Shown: positions 8,074 through 19,805 of the stretch, piece after piece
Layout of the letters: every line of letters starts with the position of its first letter
Position numbering within the stretch: the stretch's first letter is position 1
Source: Streptomyces sp. TN58
GTDB taxonomy: Bacteria > Actinomycetota > Actinomycetes > Streptomycetales > Streptomycetaceae
Direction of reading: 5' to 3'
Length of the DNA: 64,000 nt
Assembly: GCF_001941845.1 (NCBI RefSeq)
Contig: NZ_CP018870.1
Coordinates: 620,001-684,000, forward strand
The notes under the pieces: generated by a model
The model's database searches: none
What the model was told of the DNA's origin: nothing
What the model saw: only the letters and a program-made list of their open reading frames with translations
Program-made: the position numbers and the translations under genes

Positions 8074-9317
8074 TCAGCCGTCCAGGCGGACGGGCATCAG
8101 GATCGAGAAGGTCCCGTCGGTGTCGGTGCGGCGGATCGCCAGCGGCGCCGTGGGGGCGCCCACCTCGACGACCAGCTCGTCTCGGCCGGCGGCGGCCAGG
8201 GCCTCCAGGAGGTAGGCACGGTTGACGGCGACCTGGTCCGGGCCGGCGGGGCCGTCCCCGCAGACGGTCACCGCGCCGTCCGCCACCCGGAGCACGCTGA
8301 GGTCGCAGGGTACGCCGCCCGGCTCGCGCACCTCGCTCTCGCGGACGGGCCCGGTCTCCACCGCGTGCCGGAACGCCGGCACGTCGACGCGGGCGCGGCG
8401 CCCCGCGGGCAGGACCACGAGGCGGCGGTAGTCGGGGAAGTCGTGGTCGAGGCACTGGCCGGCCGTCTCGTGGCCCTCCGTCCGCAGGGCCACGCGGTCG
8501 CCGTCCACCGTCAGCCGGACGGTGTCCTCGTCCCCCAGCAGGGCGCGCATGGCATCGGTGAGCCGGGACGGTACGACGACCTGGACCCGGGGTCCTTCGT
8601 ACCCGGCGGTCTCGGCCCGGGCGACGGCCATCCGGTACCGGTCGGTGGCCACGATCCGCAGGCCGTCACCTTCGATGTCGAAGAGCAGGCCGCCGAGCAC
8701 CGGCAGCTCGGGGTCGTTGCCGGCGGCGAAGCGCACGCTGTCCAGTGCCCGGGCTAGGGCCTGTATCGAGTTGCCCCGTGGAGCAAGGAGCGGCGTTCGG
8801 TGCGTGCCCTCGGCGTGCGGGACGAATGCCCTCGTAGCGGAGCTACCAGGGCATCGGCTCGTGCGCCGAGGGTGCGTGCCGGGCGTCGCGACGCCGCGGG
8901 GCAACTCGATACAGGCCCTGGTTCCGGTGCGCGGACGGTGAGAACGACGGTGGCGGTGCGGAGCGATGTCATGGGGTTCTCCCTGCGTTCGAGTAGCGCT
9001 CGGACCGTGGAGAACTCGCTGCGGGCTTCGGCCAGTCCGGTCTCCAGCCGGCGCAGATGCGCCTGGAGCAGGCCGCGTACCAGGTCGGTGTCCGCGCCGG
9101 ACCAGCCGGCGAGCACCAGCCGGATGTCCGCCAGCGGCATGCCCGCTCGGCGCAGCCGGGCCAGCACCCGCGCCTCGTCGAGCTGCTCGGGCCCGTACCA
9201 GCGGTAGCCGCTGGCCGGATCCACCCGGGCCGGTACCAGCACGCCCGCCCCGTCGTAGAACCGGAGAGCACTCACGCTCAGTCCGCTGTCCCTGGCCATC
9301 TCGCCGATGCTGCGCAT
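8074..9317 (-). pseudogene. MerR-DnaN fusion gene, split by a palindromic insertion
   Basis: The 5' part (9317 to about 8921) encodes a MerR regulator: IGEMARDSGLSVSALRFYDG, then YRWYGPEQLDEARVLARL and a coiled-coil dimer helix. The 3' part (about 8754 to 8074), in another frame, encodes a DNA polymerase III beta-clamp-like region with LARALDSVRFAAGNDPELP and DRYRMAVA, ending ILMPVRLDG. Fused MerR-DnaN proteins are common in Streptomyces. A 162-bp element plus a 2-bp duplication lies between them. Removing 164 bp leaves 1080 bp, exactly 360 codons, and rejoins APE to LARALD. ATG 9317 has GGAG 6 nt upstream. Confidence 0.85.
8757..8918. mobile_element. MITE-like palindromic insertion, 162 bp, 22-bp perfect terminal repeats
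   Basis: The element begins GGGCCTGTATCGAGTTGC and ends with the exact reverse complement over 22 bp. Inside are further paired arms: CCCTCGGCG with CGCCGAGGG, and ATGCCCT-c-GTAGC with GCTAC-c-AGGGCAT around a GGA centre near 8840. The whole can therefore fold as one long imperfect hairpin. It has no coding capacity. The left flank TA (8755-8756) and right flank TG (8919-8920) fit a TA target duplication within CTAG, with one copy mutated. It interrupts the MerR-DnaN gene. TA duplication suggests mobilisation by an IS630/Tc1- or IS5-type transposase encoded elsewhere. Confidence 0.85.
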
Positions 9318-9336
9318 CTCGTTCTCCACACCCGGA

Positions 9337-9367
9337 ACTCTGCGCCCTCCACCAGGTAGAGGGTCAA
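9337..9367 (-). promoter_or_regulatory. MerR-type promoter with 19-bp spacer and central dyad
   Basis: On the minus strand TTGACC (9367-9362) and CAGAGT (9342-9337) are separated by 19 bp, the overlong spacer characteristic of MerR-activated promoters. A 19-bp near-perfect dyad (9345-9363; arms CCCTC.ACC and GGT.GAGGG) fills the spacer. The MerR start codon is 20 bp downstream. This fits autoregulation of the split MerR-DnaN gene. Confidence 0.7.
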
Positions 9368-9532
9368 ACGGCGGTCCGGACCGGGGAGGTGGTGTGGCCC
9401 GCGTCCGGGGATCCCGAGCCCCCCACCCCCGTGGGGGAGCTCCGATCCGGACGGGACCTCCCGTGCGCCTCCGGTGCCGGGGCACCTTGCGAGGACGACC
9501 ACCACGCTAGGGCCGTGCGGGCCGGTTGACCC

Positions 9533-10696
9533 ATGGCAGCAGGCGTCAGCAAGGGGACCGAACGCGCCACCCGGGGGCCGTCCGCGCCGCATCGGGGACC
9601 TCAGGCACCGCACTGCGGCCTGCGCCGGTGTTTCACGCTGCGTCTATGCTCACCCCCTGTGGTCTCGCATGCGCACCAGGGGACAACGTCCTCCGCCCTC
9701 ACCCGTCTGAACGTCAATGCCGCGCGGGCGCTCGGCATACCCCCGACCGCGTACACGCACCTGCTGGGCACGGCGCCCGAGCACCTCGACGACGACCTGT
9801 GCCGGCCCCCCGTCGTCACGAGTGTGCGGATCACCGAACTCGCGATCGTCCGCGCGCCCTGGACCGAGGTGTCCCTGGTGCTCGCCCGGGAGGCACCCGT
9901 CGGGAGTCTCGGGGTGTGGGACTACCTGATCACCTCCGCGCCCACTCCCCTCGAAGGGATCCGGGACGCCGAGGCCTACCTCGGCACCGTCCTGGACACC
10001 AGTACGGACGACCTCCGGATCAGCGAGGACGGCGGTCTCGTCACCCTCAGCCACCTCAACCGGGGTGATCTGGCACACGAGGCGGCCTGCGCCGTGCTCG
10101 CCTGTGCGCTCGGCCTGTACCTGCGCCGCCTGAGCGAAGCCGCGCAACGGTGCCTCGTCCCCCTGCGCGTGACGCTGGCCGCCGAGGCACCCCGCCGGCA
10201 CGACGCGCTGATCGAGCTCTACGGCACCCGCAGCATCGAGTTCGGTGCCCCGGTCAGCTCCCTCGTCTTCCGCGGCTCCGACCTGACCGCCGCGGCGCCG
10301 CACGCCCAGCCCGGGCTGTCGGCCGTCCTGCGACGGCACGCCGACCAGACCCTCGCGGCCGCGGTCCCGCTGCGCGACTGGCTGGATCTGTTCCGCGGCG
10401 CCCTGGCCTGCGTCCAGGACGAAGGCGCCCCGGTACTGGCCGCTGTCGCACGGCGCATGGCCGTGAGTCCGCGGACCCTCCAGCGCCGCCTCGACGAACA
10501 CGGCACGACGTGGAGCGCCGAGGTCGAGACGGTGCGCCGGAACCACATTTCGCGGCTGCTGCACACCACGGACCTGAGCATCGAGGCGATCGCCGCCCGC
10601 AGCGGCTACGCCGACGCCCGCGCCCTGCGCCGGGCCGTCCAGCGCTGGTACGGAACCACACCCGCGGCGCTGCGCCGGGAGCCCGTCCTCCGCTGA
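9533..10696 (+). CDS. AraC-family transcriptional regulator
   Basis: This protein has up to 387 residues. The middle part resembles the arabinose-binding-like N-terminal domain of the OruR/ArgR-type AraC subgroup (LGVWDYLITSAPTPLEGI). The C-terminus has two HTH motifs: VARRMAVSPRTLQRRLDEHG and IEAIAARSGYADARALRRAV, followed by RWYGTTPAALRRE. The N-terminal 40 residues of the open frame do not look like the family, so GTG 9659 is an alternative start; neither has an obvious ribosome binding site. The neighbours give no clear target. Confidence 0.85.
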   Translation: MAAGVSKGTERATRGPSAPHRGPQAPHCGLRRCFTLRLCSPPVVSHAHQGTTSSALTRLNVNAARALGIPPTAYTHLLGTAPEHLDDDLCRPPVVTSVRITELAIVRAPWTEVSLVLAREAPVGSLGVWDYLITSAPTPLEGIRDAEAYLGTVLDTSTDDLRISEDGGLVTLSHLNRGDLAHEAACAVLACALGLYLRRLSEAAQRCLVPLRVTLAAEAPRRHDALIELYGTRSIEFGAPVSSLVFRGSDLTAAAPHAQPGLSAVLRRHADQTLAAAVPLRDWLDLFRGALACVQDEGAPVLAAVARRMAVSPRTLQRRLDEHGTTWSAEVETVRRNHISRLLHTTDLSIEAIAARSGYADARALRRAVQRWYGTTPAALRREPVLR

Positions 10697-10751
10697 CGGC
10701 TGCGCCCGGGGTGGCCGGTCAGCGGGGCCGCCGGTTCAGCGGGTCGGCTGC

Positions 10752-11105
10752 TCATCGGTGCAGGCGGCGCGTCCAGTCCTCCGGTACCCGGCCCGCCGGC
10801 CCGGGGGCCGGTTGGTCGGCCGGGTGGTCGTCCGGCGGGGCCAGCCGGGGTCCGGACTCGTACATCTCGCCGCCGTCGTAGTCCCAGAACCACTGCTCGC
10901 CGGGCTCGAAGCTCTGCACCAGCGGATGGCCGGTGGCCTTCCAGTGGGCGGTGGCGTGCTGGGCGGGCGAGGAGTCGCAGCAGCCGACGTGGCCGCATTG
11001 GGCGCAGCGGCGCAGGTGGAACCACCAGCCGCCCACGGCGTCGCAGTCGGCGCAGCCGGTGCCGGTCGGCGGGACGCTGGGGTCGATTCCCTTGATGTCG
11101 GTCAT
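10752..11105 (-). CDS. UBP-type zinc finger protein
   Basis: This 117-residue protein has the ZnF-UBP pattern of Cys/His ligands: GCADCDAVGGWWFHLRRC, CAQCGHVGCCDSS, then HATAHWKATGHPLVQSF and a QWFWDYDGG strand. In eukaryotes the domain binds free ubiquitin C-termini. In actinobacteria its partner is unknown. Its ATG overlaps the stop of the histidine kinase gene (ATGA, 11102-11105), so it is the third member of a coupled operon. The Pro-rich C-terminus ends in EDWTRRLHR. Confidence 0.88.
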   Translation of the reverse strand: MTDIKGIDPSVPPTGTGCADCDAVGGWWFHLRRCAQCGHVGCCDSSPAQHATAHWKATGHPLVQSFEPGEQWFWDYDGGEMYESGPRLAPPDDHPADQPAPGPAGRVPEDWTRRLHR

Positions 11106-12622
11106 GCGGGCTCCTCGACTGTCTCGGTTCCGGGCTCGTCCCCGGCCCTCTCGGCGTCCGGTCCGTCGTCGGGTTCGGGTCCGTCCTCGGGTCCGGGTGC
11201 GGTCAACGGCAGCAGTACCTGGAAGCGGGTGTCGCCGGGGGCGGACTCGACCTGGAGGCTGCCGTGGTGCTTGTCGACGACGATCCGCCAGGAGATGTCC
11301 AGGCCGAGGCCGGTCCCCTCGCCGACCGGCTTGGTGGTGAAGAACGGGTCGAAGATGCGGTTGCGGATGTCGGCGGGGATGCCGGGCCCGGTGTCGCGGA
11401 ACTCCACCAGCAGCCGCTCCCCCTCCCGTGCCGTGCGGACGGTCAGCGTGCCGTCGCCGCCGGTACTCGCGACGGCGAAGACGGCGTTGTCGATGAGGTT
11501 GGTCCACACCTGGTTGAGCTCCGCCGGGTAGGCGGGCACCTTCGGCAGGGAGCGGTCGTAGTCCTTGACCACCCGCACCCGGGGGCCGATCTTGCCGGAC
11601 AGCATCAGCAGGGTGCTGTCGAGGAGTTCGTGCACGTCCACGACCCGGTGGGGGGCCCGGTCGAGCTGCGAGTACTGCCTGGCGGCGTCGACGAGGTGGG
11701 AGATGCGGGCGGTGGAGTCGTCGATCTCGTCCATCAACAGCTCTGTCTCGACCGTGTAGTTGAGCCAGCCGATGGCGCCCGGGAGGATGTCCTCCGGCAC
11801 GGCGGCGGCGACCTGGTCCAGCCAGTCCGCGTCCAGCCCGGCCTGGACGAAGGTCGGTGCGGCCCGCCAGCCCTCGGCGATGCCGTGGTCGTCGAGCCAG
11901 TCCGTGAGCTCGTCCTCCCGGTCGGACGCCTCCAGCGGACTGAGCGCCGTCGCCTTCGCGACGCGTTCCACCGTGCGCTCCTGGATCTCGATCAGGTCGG
12001 CGATCGCCTCGCGGGAGTAGTCGCCCCGGGCGATGACGGCCAGCTTGTGCCGCATCCTCCCGACGCGCTCCCGCAGGGTCGCGGTGGCCCGGACGGCCGC
12101 CGCGGCCGGGTTGTTCAGTTCGTGGGTGAGGCCGGCGGACAGCGAGCCGAGGGCCAGCAGCCGTTCGCGCTGGCCGATGGCCCGCTGGGTGTTCTTCGCC
12201 CCGAAGAAGAGGCCTTCCAGCAGGTGCGCGGCCATCGGGAACCACTCCTGCATGAAGTCCGAGAACGCCTGCCCGGGCAACACGAAGAAGCGGGTCGGCT
12301 CGGTCACCCGCATCGAGTTGGTGTAGGTCTGCGGCACCCGGTCGCCCAGGTAGGCCTGCATGGCTCCGGCGTACACACCGCGCTGGGAGGTCCGGCTCAC
12401 CTCGACGTCGTCGCCGCCGACCCGGCGGGACAGTACGACGGTGCCTTCGATCATCACGTAGAAGCAGGTCGCCGGCGCGCCCTCGGTGTACACCGGTCCC
12501 GGTTCGAAGCGCTCGACCCGGCCCTCGGCGCACAACTGGCCGAGCTGCCGCGGCGTCAGCTTCTCGAACAGGAACAGCGAGGCGATCTCCTGCGGGTCGC
12601 AGTGCGCGTACGTGCCGCTCAT
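11102..12622 (-). CDS. Histidine kinase with N-terminal cyclic-nucleotide-binding domain
   Basis: The product is 506 residues. Residues 10-140 are a cNMP-binding (CRP-like) sensor with FEPGPVYTEGAPATCFYVM. The dimerisation helix contains the phospho-acceptor in LSAGLTHELNNPAAAA. The ATPase domain shows the N-box NQVWTNLIDNAVFAV, G1 DTGPGIP and G2 GTGLGL. There are no transmembrane segments, so it is cytoplasmic. It overlaps both neighbours by 4 bp (ATGA at each end), tying it to the REC-reductase upstream and the zinc finger downstream. It is the likely kinase for the REC domain. The Glu/Pro/Asp-rich tail (from about residue 478) looks disordered. Confidence 0.9.
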   Translation of the reverse strand: MSGTYAHCDPQEIASLFLFEKLTPRQLGQLCAEGRVERFEPGPVYTEGAPATCFYVMIEGTVVLSRRVGGDDVEVSRTSQRGVYAGAMQAYLGDRVPQTYTNSMRVTEPTRFFVLPGQAFSDFMQEWFPMAAHLLEGLFFGAKNTQRAIGQRERLLALGSLSAGLTHELNNPAAAAVRATATLRERVGRMRHKLAVIARGDYSREAIADLIEIQERTVERVAKATALSPLEASDREDELTDWLDDHGIAEGWRAAPTFVQAGLDADWLDQVAAAVPEDILPGAIGWLNYTVETELLMDEIDDSTARISHLVDAARQYSQLDRAPHRVVDVHELLDSTLLMLSGKIGPRVRVVKDYDRSLPKVPAYPAELNQVWTNLIDNAVFAVASTGGDGTLTVRTAREGERLLVEFRDTGPGIPADIRNRIFDPFFTTKPVGEGTGLGLDISWRIVVDKHHGSLQVESAPGDTRFQVLLPLTAPGPEDGPEPDDGPDAERAGDEPGTETVEEPA

Positions 12623-14295
12623 GACTGCTCCAGGTAGCGGTGGACGAGCATGACGGCCATCGCTCCCTCTCCGACCGCGGAGGCGACGCGTTTCGCGGAC
12701 TGGGCGCGGGCGTCGCCGGCGACGAACACGCCGGGGATGTTGGTCTCCAGGTGGTAGGGGGGCCGGTCCAGCGGCCAGTCGGCGGGCGGCCGCCCGTCGG
12801 GCGTGAGATCGGGGCCTGCCAGGATGAAGCCGCGTTCGTCGCGCAGCACCGTGCCGTCCAGCCAGTCGGTCAGCGGGGCCGCGCCGATGAAGACGAACAT
12901 CCACTGGGCGTCGACGATTTCGCTCGCGCCGCTGTCGACGTCCCGCAGGGCCAGCCGCTCCAGGTGCTCCTCGCCGTGGGCCGACTCGACGACGGTCCGG
13001 GTCCGCACGGAGATGTTCGGCGCCTCCTCGATCTGCTGGACCAGGTAGTACGACATCGACGCCGTCAGGGACGCCCCGCGTACCAGCAGGGTCACCGACT
13101 TGGCGCCCCGGGAGAGGTACATGGCCGCCTGTCCGGCGGAGTTGGCGCCGCCGACGATGTACACGTCGTGGCCCTGGCAGGAGGCGGCCTCGGTCAGCGA
13201 GGAGCCGTAGTAGACGCCGCGGCCGGTGAGGTCGTCGCAGCCCGGCGCCATGAGCTGCCGGTAGGACACGCCCGTCGCCAGGATGACGCTGTGTGCGGCG
13301 ACGGACGAGCCGTCGGAGAAGCGGACGACCCGCGCGGGGCCGTGGACCTCCAGTCCCGTGACCTCCCGCGCCGTGAGGATCTCGGCGCCGAACCGGCCGG
13401 CCTGGCGGCGGGCGCGTTCGGTGAGCTGTGCTCCGGACACGCCGTCTGGGAAGCCGAGGTAGTTCTCGATGCGGGAGCTCTGCCCGGCCTGTCCGCCGGT
13501 CGCCGACCGCTCGACCAGTACGGTGCGCAGCCCCTCGGAGGCCCCGTACACGGCCGCGCCGAGCCCGGCCGGACCGCCGCCGATCACGACGAGGTCGTAG
13601 AAGTCGGCGGCCGGTGTCGTGGCGAGCCCCACGTGGGCGGCGAGGTCGGCCGGCTCGGGCTCGATCAGCACGGTGCACTCGGGGGTGACGACCAGGGGCA
13701 GCCGCCGCCCGTCGGCCCCGGCCGCCTCCAGCAGCCGGCGTCCCTCGGGCTCGTCGGATGCGTACCAGCGGTACGGCACCTGGTTGCGGGCGAGGAACTC
13801 GCGTACCTGCGAGGACCGCGCCGACCAGCGGTGCCCGACGACCTTGGTGGCGGGGACCGGCCGGTAATCGCTGGAGCGCCAGGCCGTGAGGAGGTCGTCG
13901 ACGACCGGGTAGAGCTTTTCCTCGGGCGGGTCCCAGGGCTTGAGCAGATAGTGGTCGAGGTCGACGACGTTGATCGCGTCGATCGCCGCGCCGGTGTCGG
14001 CGTAGGCGGTCAGCAGCACGCGCCGGGCGCCCGGGTACACGTTCAGGGCCTGTTCGAGGAACTCGATGCCGTTCATCTGCGGCATGCGGTAGTCGGCCAG
14101 GATCACCGCCACCAGGTCGCCCCGCAGTTTCAGCTCGCGCAGTGCCTCCAGCGCGGACTCGCCGGACTCGGCGCGTACGATCCGGTAGCCGGCCCCGTAG
14201 TGGCGCCGCAGGTCACGGGCGACGGCACGGGAGACTCCTGGATCGTCGTCCACGGTCAGGATGACGGTCCGAGCTGGTTCGGCGCCCTGTGCCAT
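12619..14295 (-). CDS. Response-regulator/thioredoxin-reductase-like fusion flavoprotein
   Basis: The product is 558 residues. Residues 10-130 are a receiver domain (VDDDP acidic pair, phospho-Asp in VILADYRMPQ, Lys in YLLKPWD). A short thioredoxin-like linker follows (residues 160-240). Residues 250-555 are an FAD/NAD(P) reductase with VVIGGGPAGLGAAVYGAS and the NADPH motif IVGGANSAGQAAMYL, ending GVFVAGDAR. The redox CxxC that should follow GRGVYY is replaced by GSSL, so it is probably not a classic thioredoxin reductase. ATG 14295 has GGGAG 5 nt upstream. It is first in the coupled operon with the cNMP kinase and the zinc finger. Confidence 0.9.
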   Translation of the reverse strand: MAQGAEPARTVILTVDDDPGVSRAVARDLRRHYGAGYRIVRAESGESALEALRELKLRGDLVAVILADYRMPQMNGIEFLEQALNVYPGARRVLLTAYADTGAAIDAINVVDLDHYLLKPWDPPEEKLYPVVDDLLTAWRSSDYRPVPATKVVGHRWSARSSQVREFLARNQVPYRWYASDEPEGRRLLEAAGADGRRLPLVVTPECTVLIEPEPADLAAHVGLATTPAADFYDLVVIGGGPAGLGAAVYGASEGLRTVLVERSATGGQAGQSSRIENYLGFPDGVSGAQLTERARRQAGRFGAEILTAREVTGLEVHGPARVVRFSDGSSVAAHSVILATGVSYRQLMAPGCDDLTGRGVYYGSSLTEAASCQGHDVYIVGGANSAGQAAMYLSRGAKSVTLLVRGASLTASMSYYLVQQIEEAPNISVRTRTVVESAHGEEHLERLALRDVDSGASEIVDAQWMFVFIGAAPLTDWLDGTVLRDERGFILAGPDLTPDGRPPADWPLDRPPYHLETNIPGVFVAGDARAQSAKRVASAVGEGAMAVMLVHRYLEQS

Positions 14296-14497
14296 GCGTC
14301 TCCCACGAGCGGCCCGGTCCGGCGGTGCGGCGAGCCGCCCGCGCCGGTTCCCGCCCATCGTATGTTCGATCGACCGGATCCGCTCCGGTTCGCCACGGAG
14401 CGTGCGCCCCCGGTGCTCTCCGTGCGCCCGCCCCTCCTCGTCACCCGACCGTGTGATCGGCAGGGCCGGCGCGGCGCCGGTGCGGCAGGGTGGTCGG

Positions 14498-14989
14498 ATG
14501 CAGCTGCGCCGGGCCCTGCCCCTGACACTTGCCGCCTTCGTCATGGCTTCCGGATGCGTGACGGTCCACCCCGCTTCCGTGCCGGACGCATCGCCACCCG
14601 CGCCGGCGCCCGCCCCGGCCGGGACGCCCGGTCAGCCGGGTGAACCCTCGGCTGCCGCGCGGCCGTTGGTGGGTCTTCCGGCCGTGGGTGCCGAGGAAGG
14701 CGCGGCGGAGCCGCCCGGGCCCCGGTCCGTGCCGGATGCGGCGCCACGCGGGGCGGCGGCGGCCGGCGTGCAGCCGCGCCGGCCGGCGCGCCCACCGCGC
14801 GGGGCCAAGCCGCCCAGGGCCGTGAAGCAGGCACCCCGGGCGAATCCGGCACCCCGGGCGAAGGCGCGGCGGCAGGCGGCGGCTCCGGCGAAACCCCGTC
14901 CGGCGCCCGGGCGTTCGTACGACATGACTCCCCTGTGCGAGGCGGCCGAGGGCACGGTGTCGCCGGCCATCGTGGCCCTCTGCCGCTGA
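14498..14989 (+). CDS. Putative lipoprotein, paralogue A
   Basis: This 163-residue secreted protein starts MQLRRALPLTLAAFVMASGC, a signal peptide with lipobox (ASGC). A long Pro/Ala/Arg-rich, presumably extended, region follows. The short conserved end contains LCEAAEGTVSPAIVALC. A second gene at 24802 has the same N-terminus and the same terminal motif. AGGGTGG lies 4 nt before ATG 14498. The open frame extends upstream, but that part is antisense to the REC-reductase N-terminus. Function is unknown; the low-complexity body resembles a wall-spanning linker carrying a C-terminal knob. Confidence 0.75.
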   Translation: MQLRRALPLTLAAFVMASGCVTVHPASVPDASPPAPAPAPAGTPGQPGEPSAAARPLVGLPAVGAEEGAAEPPGPRSVPDAAPRGAAAAGVQPRRPARPPRGAKPPRAVKQAPRANPAPRAKARRQAAAPAKPRPAPGRSYDMTPLCEAAEGTVSPAIVALCR

Positions 14990-15057
14990 AATGGGTGGAT
15001 CCGCCCGCTCCCGATACCTACAGTGACGACCTACCCGTCGTCGACCCGGAGCGGATC

Positions 15058-16882
15058 ATGCGCACCCACTATCCCCGTACGCCGCATCTGCCCTGGTCGC
15101 CCGGGGCGTCGGCGGACGACGTGCGGGCCGCCGGCCTGGCCGGGCTGGCCGGACGCGAGGTCGTGGTCACCGAGAAGCTCGACGGCGAGAACACCACCCT
15201 CTACGCGGACGGGCTGCACGCCCGCTCGCTCGACTCCGGGCACCACCCCTCCCGGGCCTGGGTCAAGGGCCTCCAGGGACGGATCGGCCCCGGCATTCCG
15301 GCCGGGTGGCGGGTGTGCGGGGAGAACCTGTACGCCCGGCACTCGATCCCGTACGAGGATCTGGACAGCTGGTTCTACGGGTTCTCGGTGTGGGAAGGGG
15401 AGCACTGCCTGGACTGGGACCGGACGGTGTCGTTCCTGCGGCGCCTGGGGGTGCCCGCCCCGCCCGTGCTGTGGCGCGGCACCTTCGACGAGCGGGCGCT
15501 GCGCAAGCTGAAGCTCGACACCGCCCGGCAGGAGGGGTACGTCGTGCGGACGGCCGCCGGATTCTCCCGTGCGGACTTCGCGCGGTGCGTGGCCAAGTGG
15601 GTGCGGGGCGGCCACGTGCAGACCGACACGCACTGGATGTACGCGGAGGTCGTGCCCAACCGGCTCGGTCCGGCGGCCCCGTTGTGGGCGGTGCGCTCGG
15701 GTGCGGAGCCCGATGCCGCGGCCCTGTCGGCCGCCGTCGGCGCGGACCCGTCGGAGCACGGGAGCGGGGAGCTCTCCGAGGGCGGGGGCGGGGAGACCGC
15801 CCACGACCGGGGCGGGGACGCCCCCGACGACCGGGGCGGGGACGCGGTCGCCGAGGTCACCGCACGCATCGACGCGTCGGGCCGGACCGGCGACGACCGG
15901 CTGGCCGGGGTTCTCGCCGCCGTGCTGCGCCGCGAGCCGCGCGCCCGGGTCGCCGCGCGGCTCGCGGCCGGCCCGGCCGGGATGCCACTCGCCCGGCGGG
16001 TCGGCGACCTGCTGGGGCTGTACCCGTACCTCCAGCGGCCGTTCCCCGACGCTGACCGGCGGGCCGGGCTGGTCCGGATGTCCGCGGCGGCCGATCTCGG
16101 CGTGCTGCACGCGCTCGCCGGGGCGCTGGCGGACGGCCCCGAGGCGCGGGGGTACGTCGAGTGGTCCGCTCTGTGGGCCGAGGAGGCCGGGCTGCTCGGC
16201 GGACCCGATCCGCTGGAGTCCCTGCGCGGCGCGCTGCGGGAGCCCCTCGCCGGGCTGGACGCGGCCGCGGCCGACCGCTGCTGGGCGGAGGCCCGGCGTG
16301 CCTTCGCGCACGGGCGGATCTCCGGGTCCTCGGTGGAGGAGGCGGTGGCGGCCACGTGGCAGTGGCGCGACGGATCGTTTCCCCGGCTGGTGCAGCTGTG
16401 CGGGCCCTCGGGCAGCGGCAAGAGCACCTTCGGCCGCGGGCTGCCCGGCGTGGACACGTACATCGGTCTCGACGACCTGCGCGCCGCCCGCGGTTCGCGT
16501 ACGGACCAGCGGGCCAACGGAGAGGTGCTCGGCGAGGGTCTGGCACGGCTCGACGCTGCCCTGGCCCGCGGCGGGACGGTGGTGTGGGACGCCACCTCGC
16601 TCACCGGCCCGCAGCGCGACCTGGCCGGTGCGGTGGCCCGTCGCCGCGACGCGCTGGTCACGCACGCCGTGGTGCTGGTGCAGGAGGCCGAGCTGGTGCG
16701 ACGCAACGGGGTGCGCCCGCATTCGGTGCCGCCGCGGGTGCTCGCCTCGCAGCTGCACCGGTTCAGCCCGCCGTACGCGGGCCAGGCCCACCGTACGTGG
16801 TACGTCGGCGCGGGCGGGCACGTGGAGGACACGGCGGGCGCGCTCGCGCCCGGCGCGGCGACGGCGGGCGGAGGCGGCGGCG

Positions 16883-16896
<14 letters not shown>
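15058..16896 (+). CDS. ATP-dependent RNA ligase fused to polynucleotide-kinase-like P-loop domain
   Basis: The product is 612 residues. The N-terminal domain (about 1-230) is a covalent nucleotidyltransferase of the RNA ligase superfamily. Motif I is VTEKLDGENTT, with K40 as predicted AMP acceptor; WRVCGENLYARHS and EGYVVRT follow as motifs III/IV, and VAKWVR supplies the motif V lysine. A helical middle part carries an acidic Asp/Gly-rich insert (about 235-265). The C-terminal domain (about 445-590) is a P-loop kinase with GPSGSGKST and WDATSL, like the kinase of Pnkp-type RNA repair enzymes. ATG 15058 has GGAG 7 nt upstream. It overlaps the next gene by 14 bp, so the two are probably made together to heal and seal broken RNA. 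Confidence 0.88.
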
Positions 16897-19753
<2,857 letters not shown>

Positions 19754-19805
19754 ACCGCCGCCAACCGGCGGAGGGTCGGCGGGAGGGCCGGCGGGACGGG
19801 AGGGG

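Noticed and set aside
15569..16882. N-terminal extension of the 1394-residue frame
   Set aside because: It overlaps the RNA ligase-kinase in another frame; the DUF504 domain begins at ATG 16883 with its own GGAGG.
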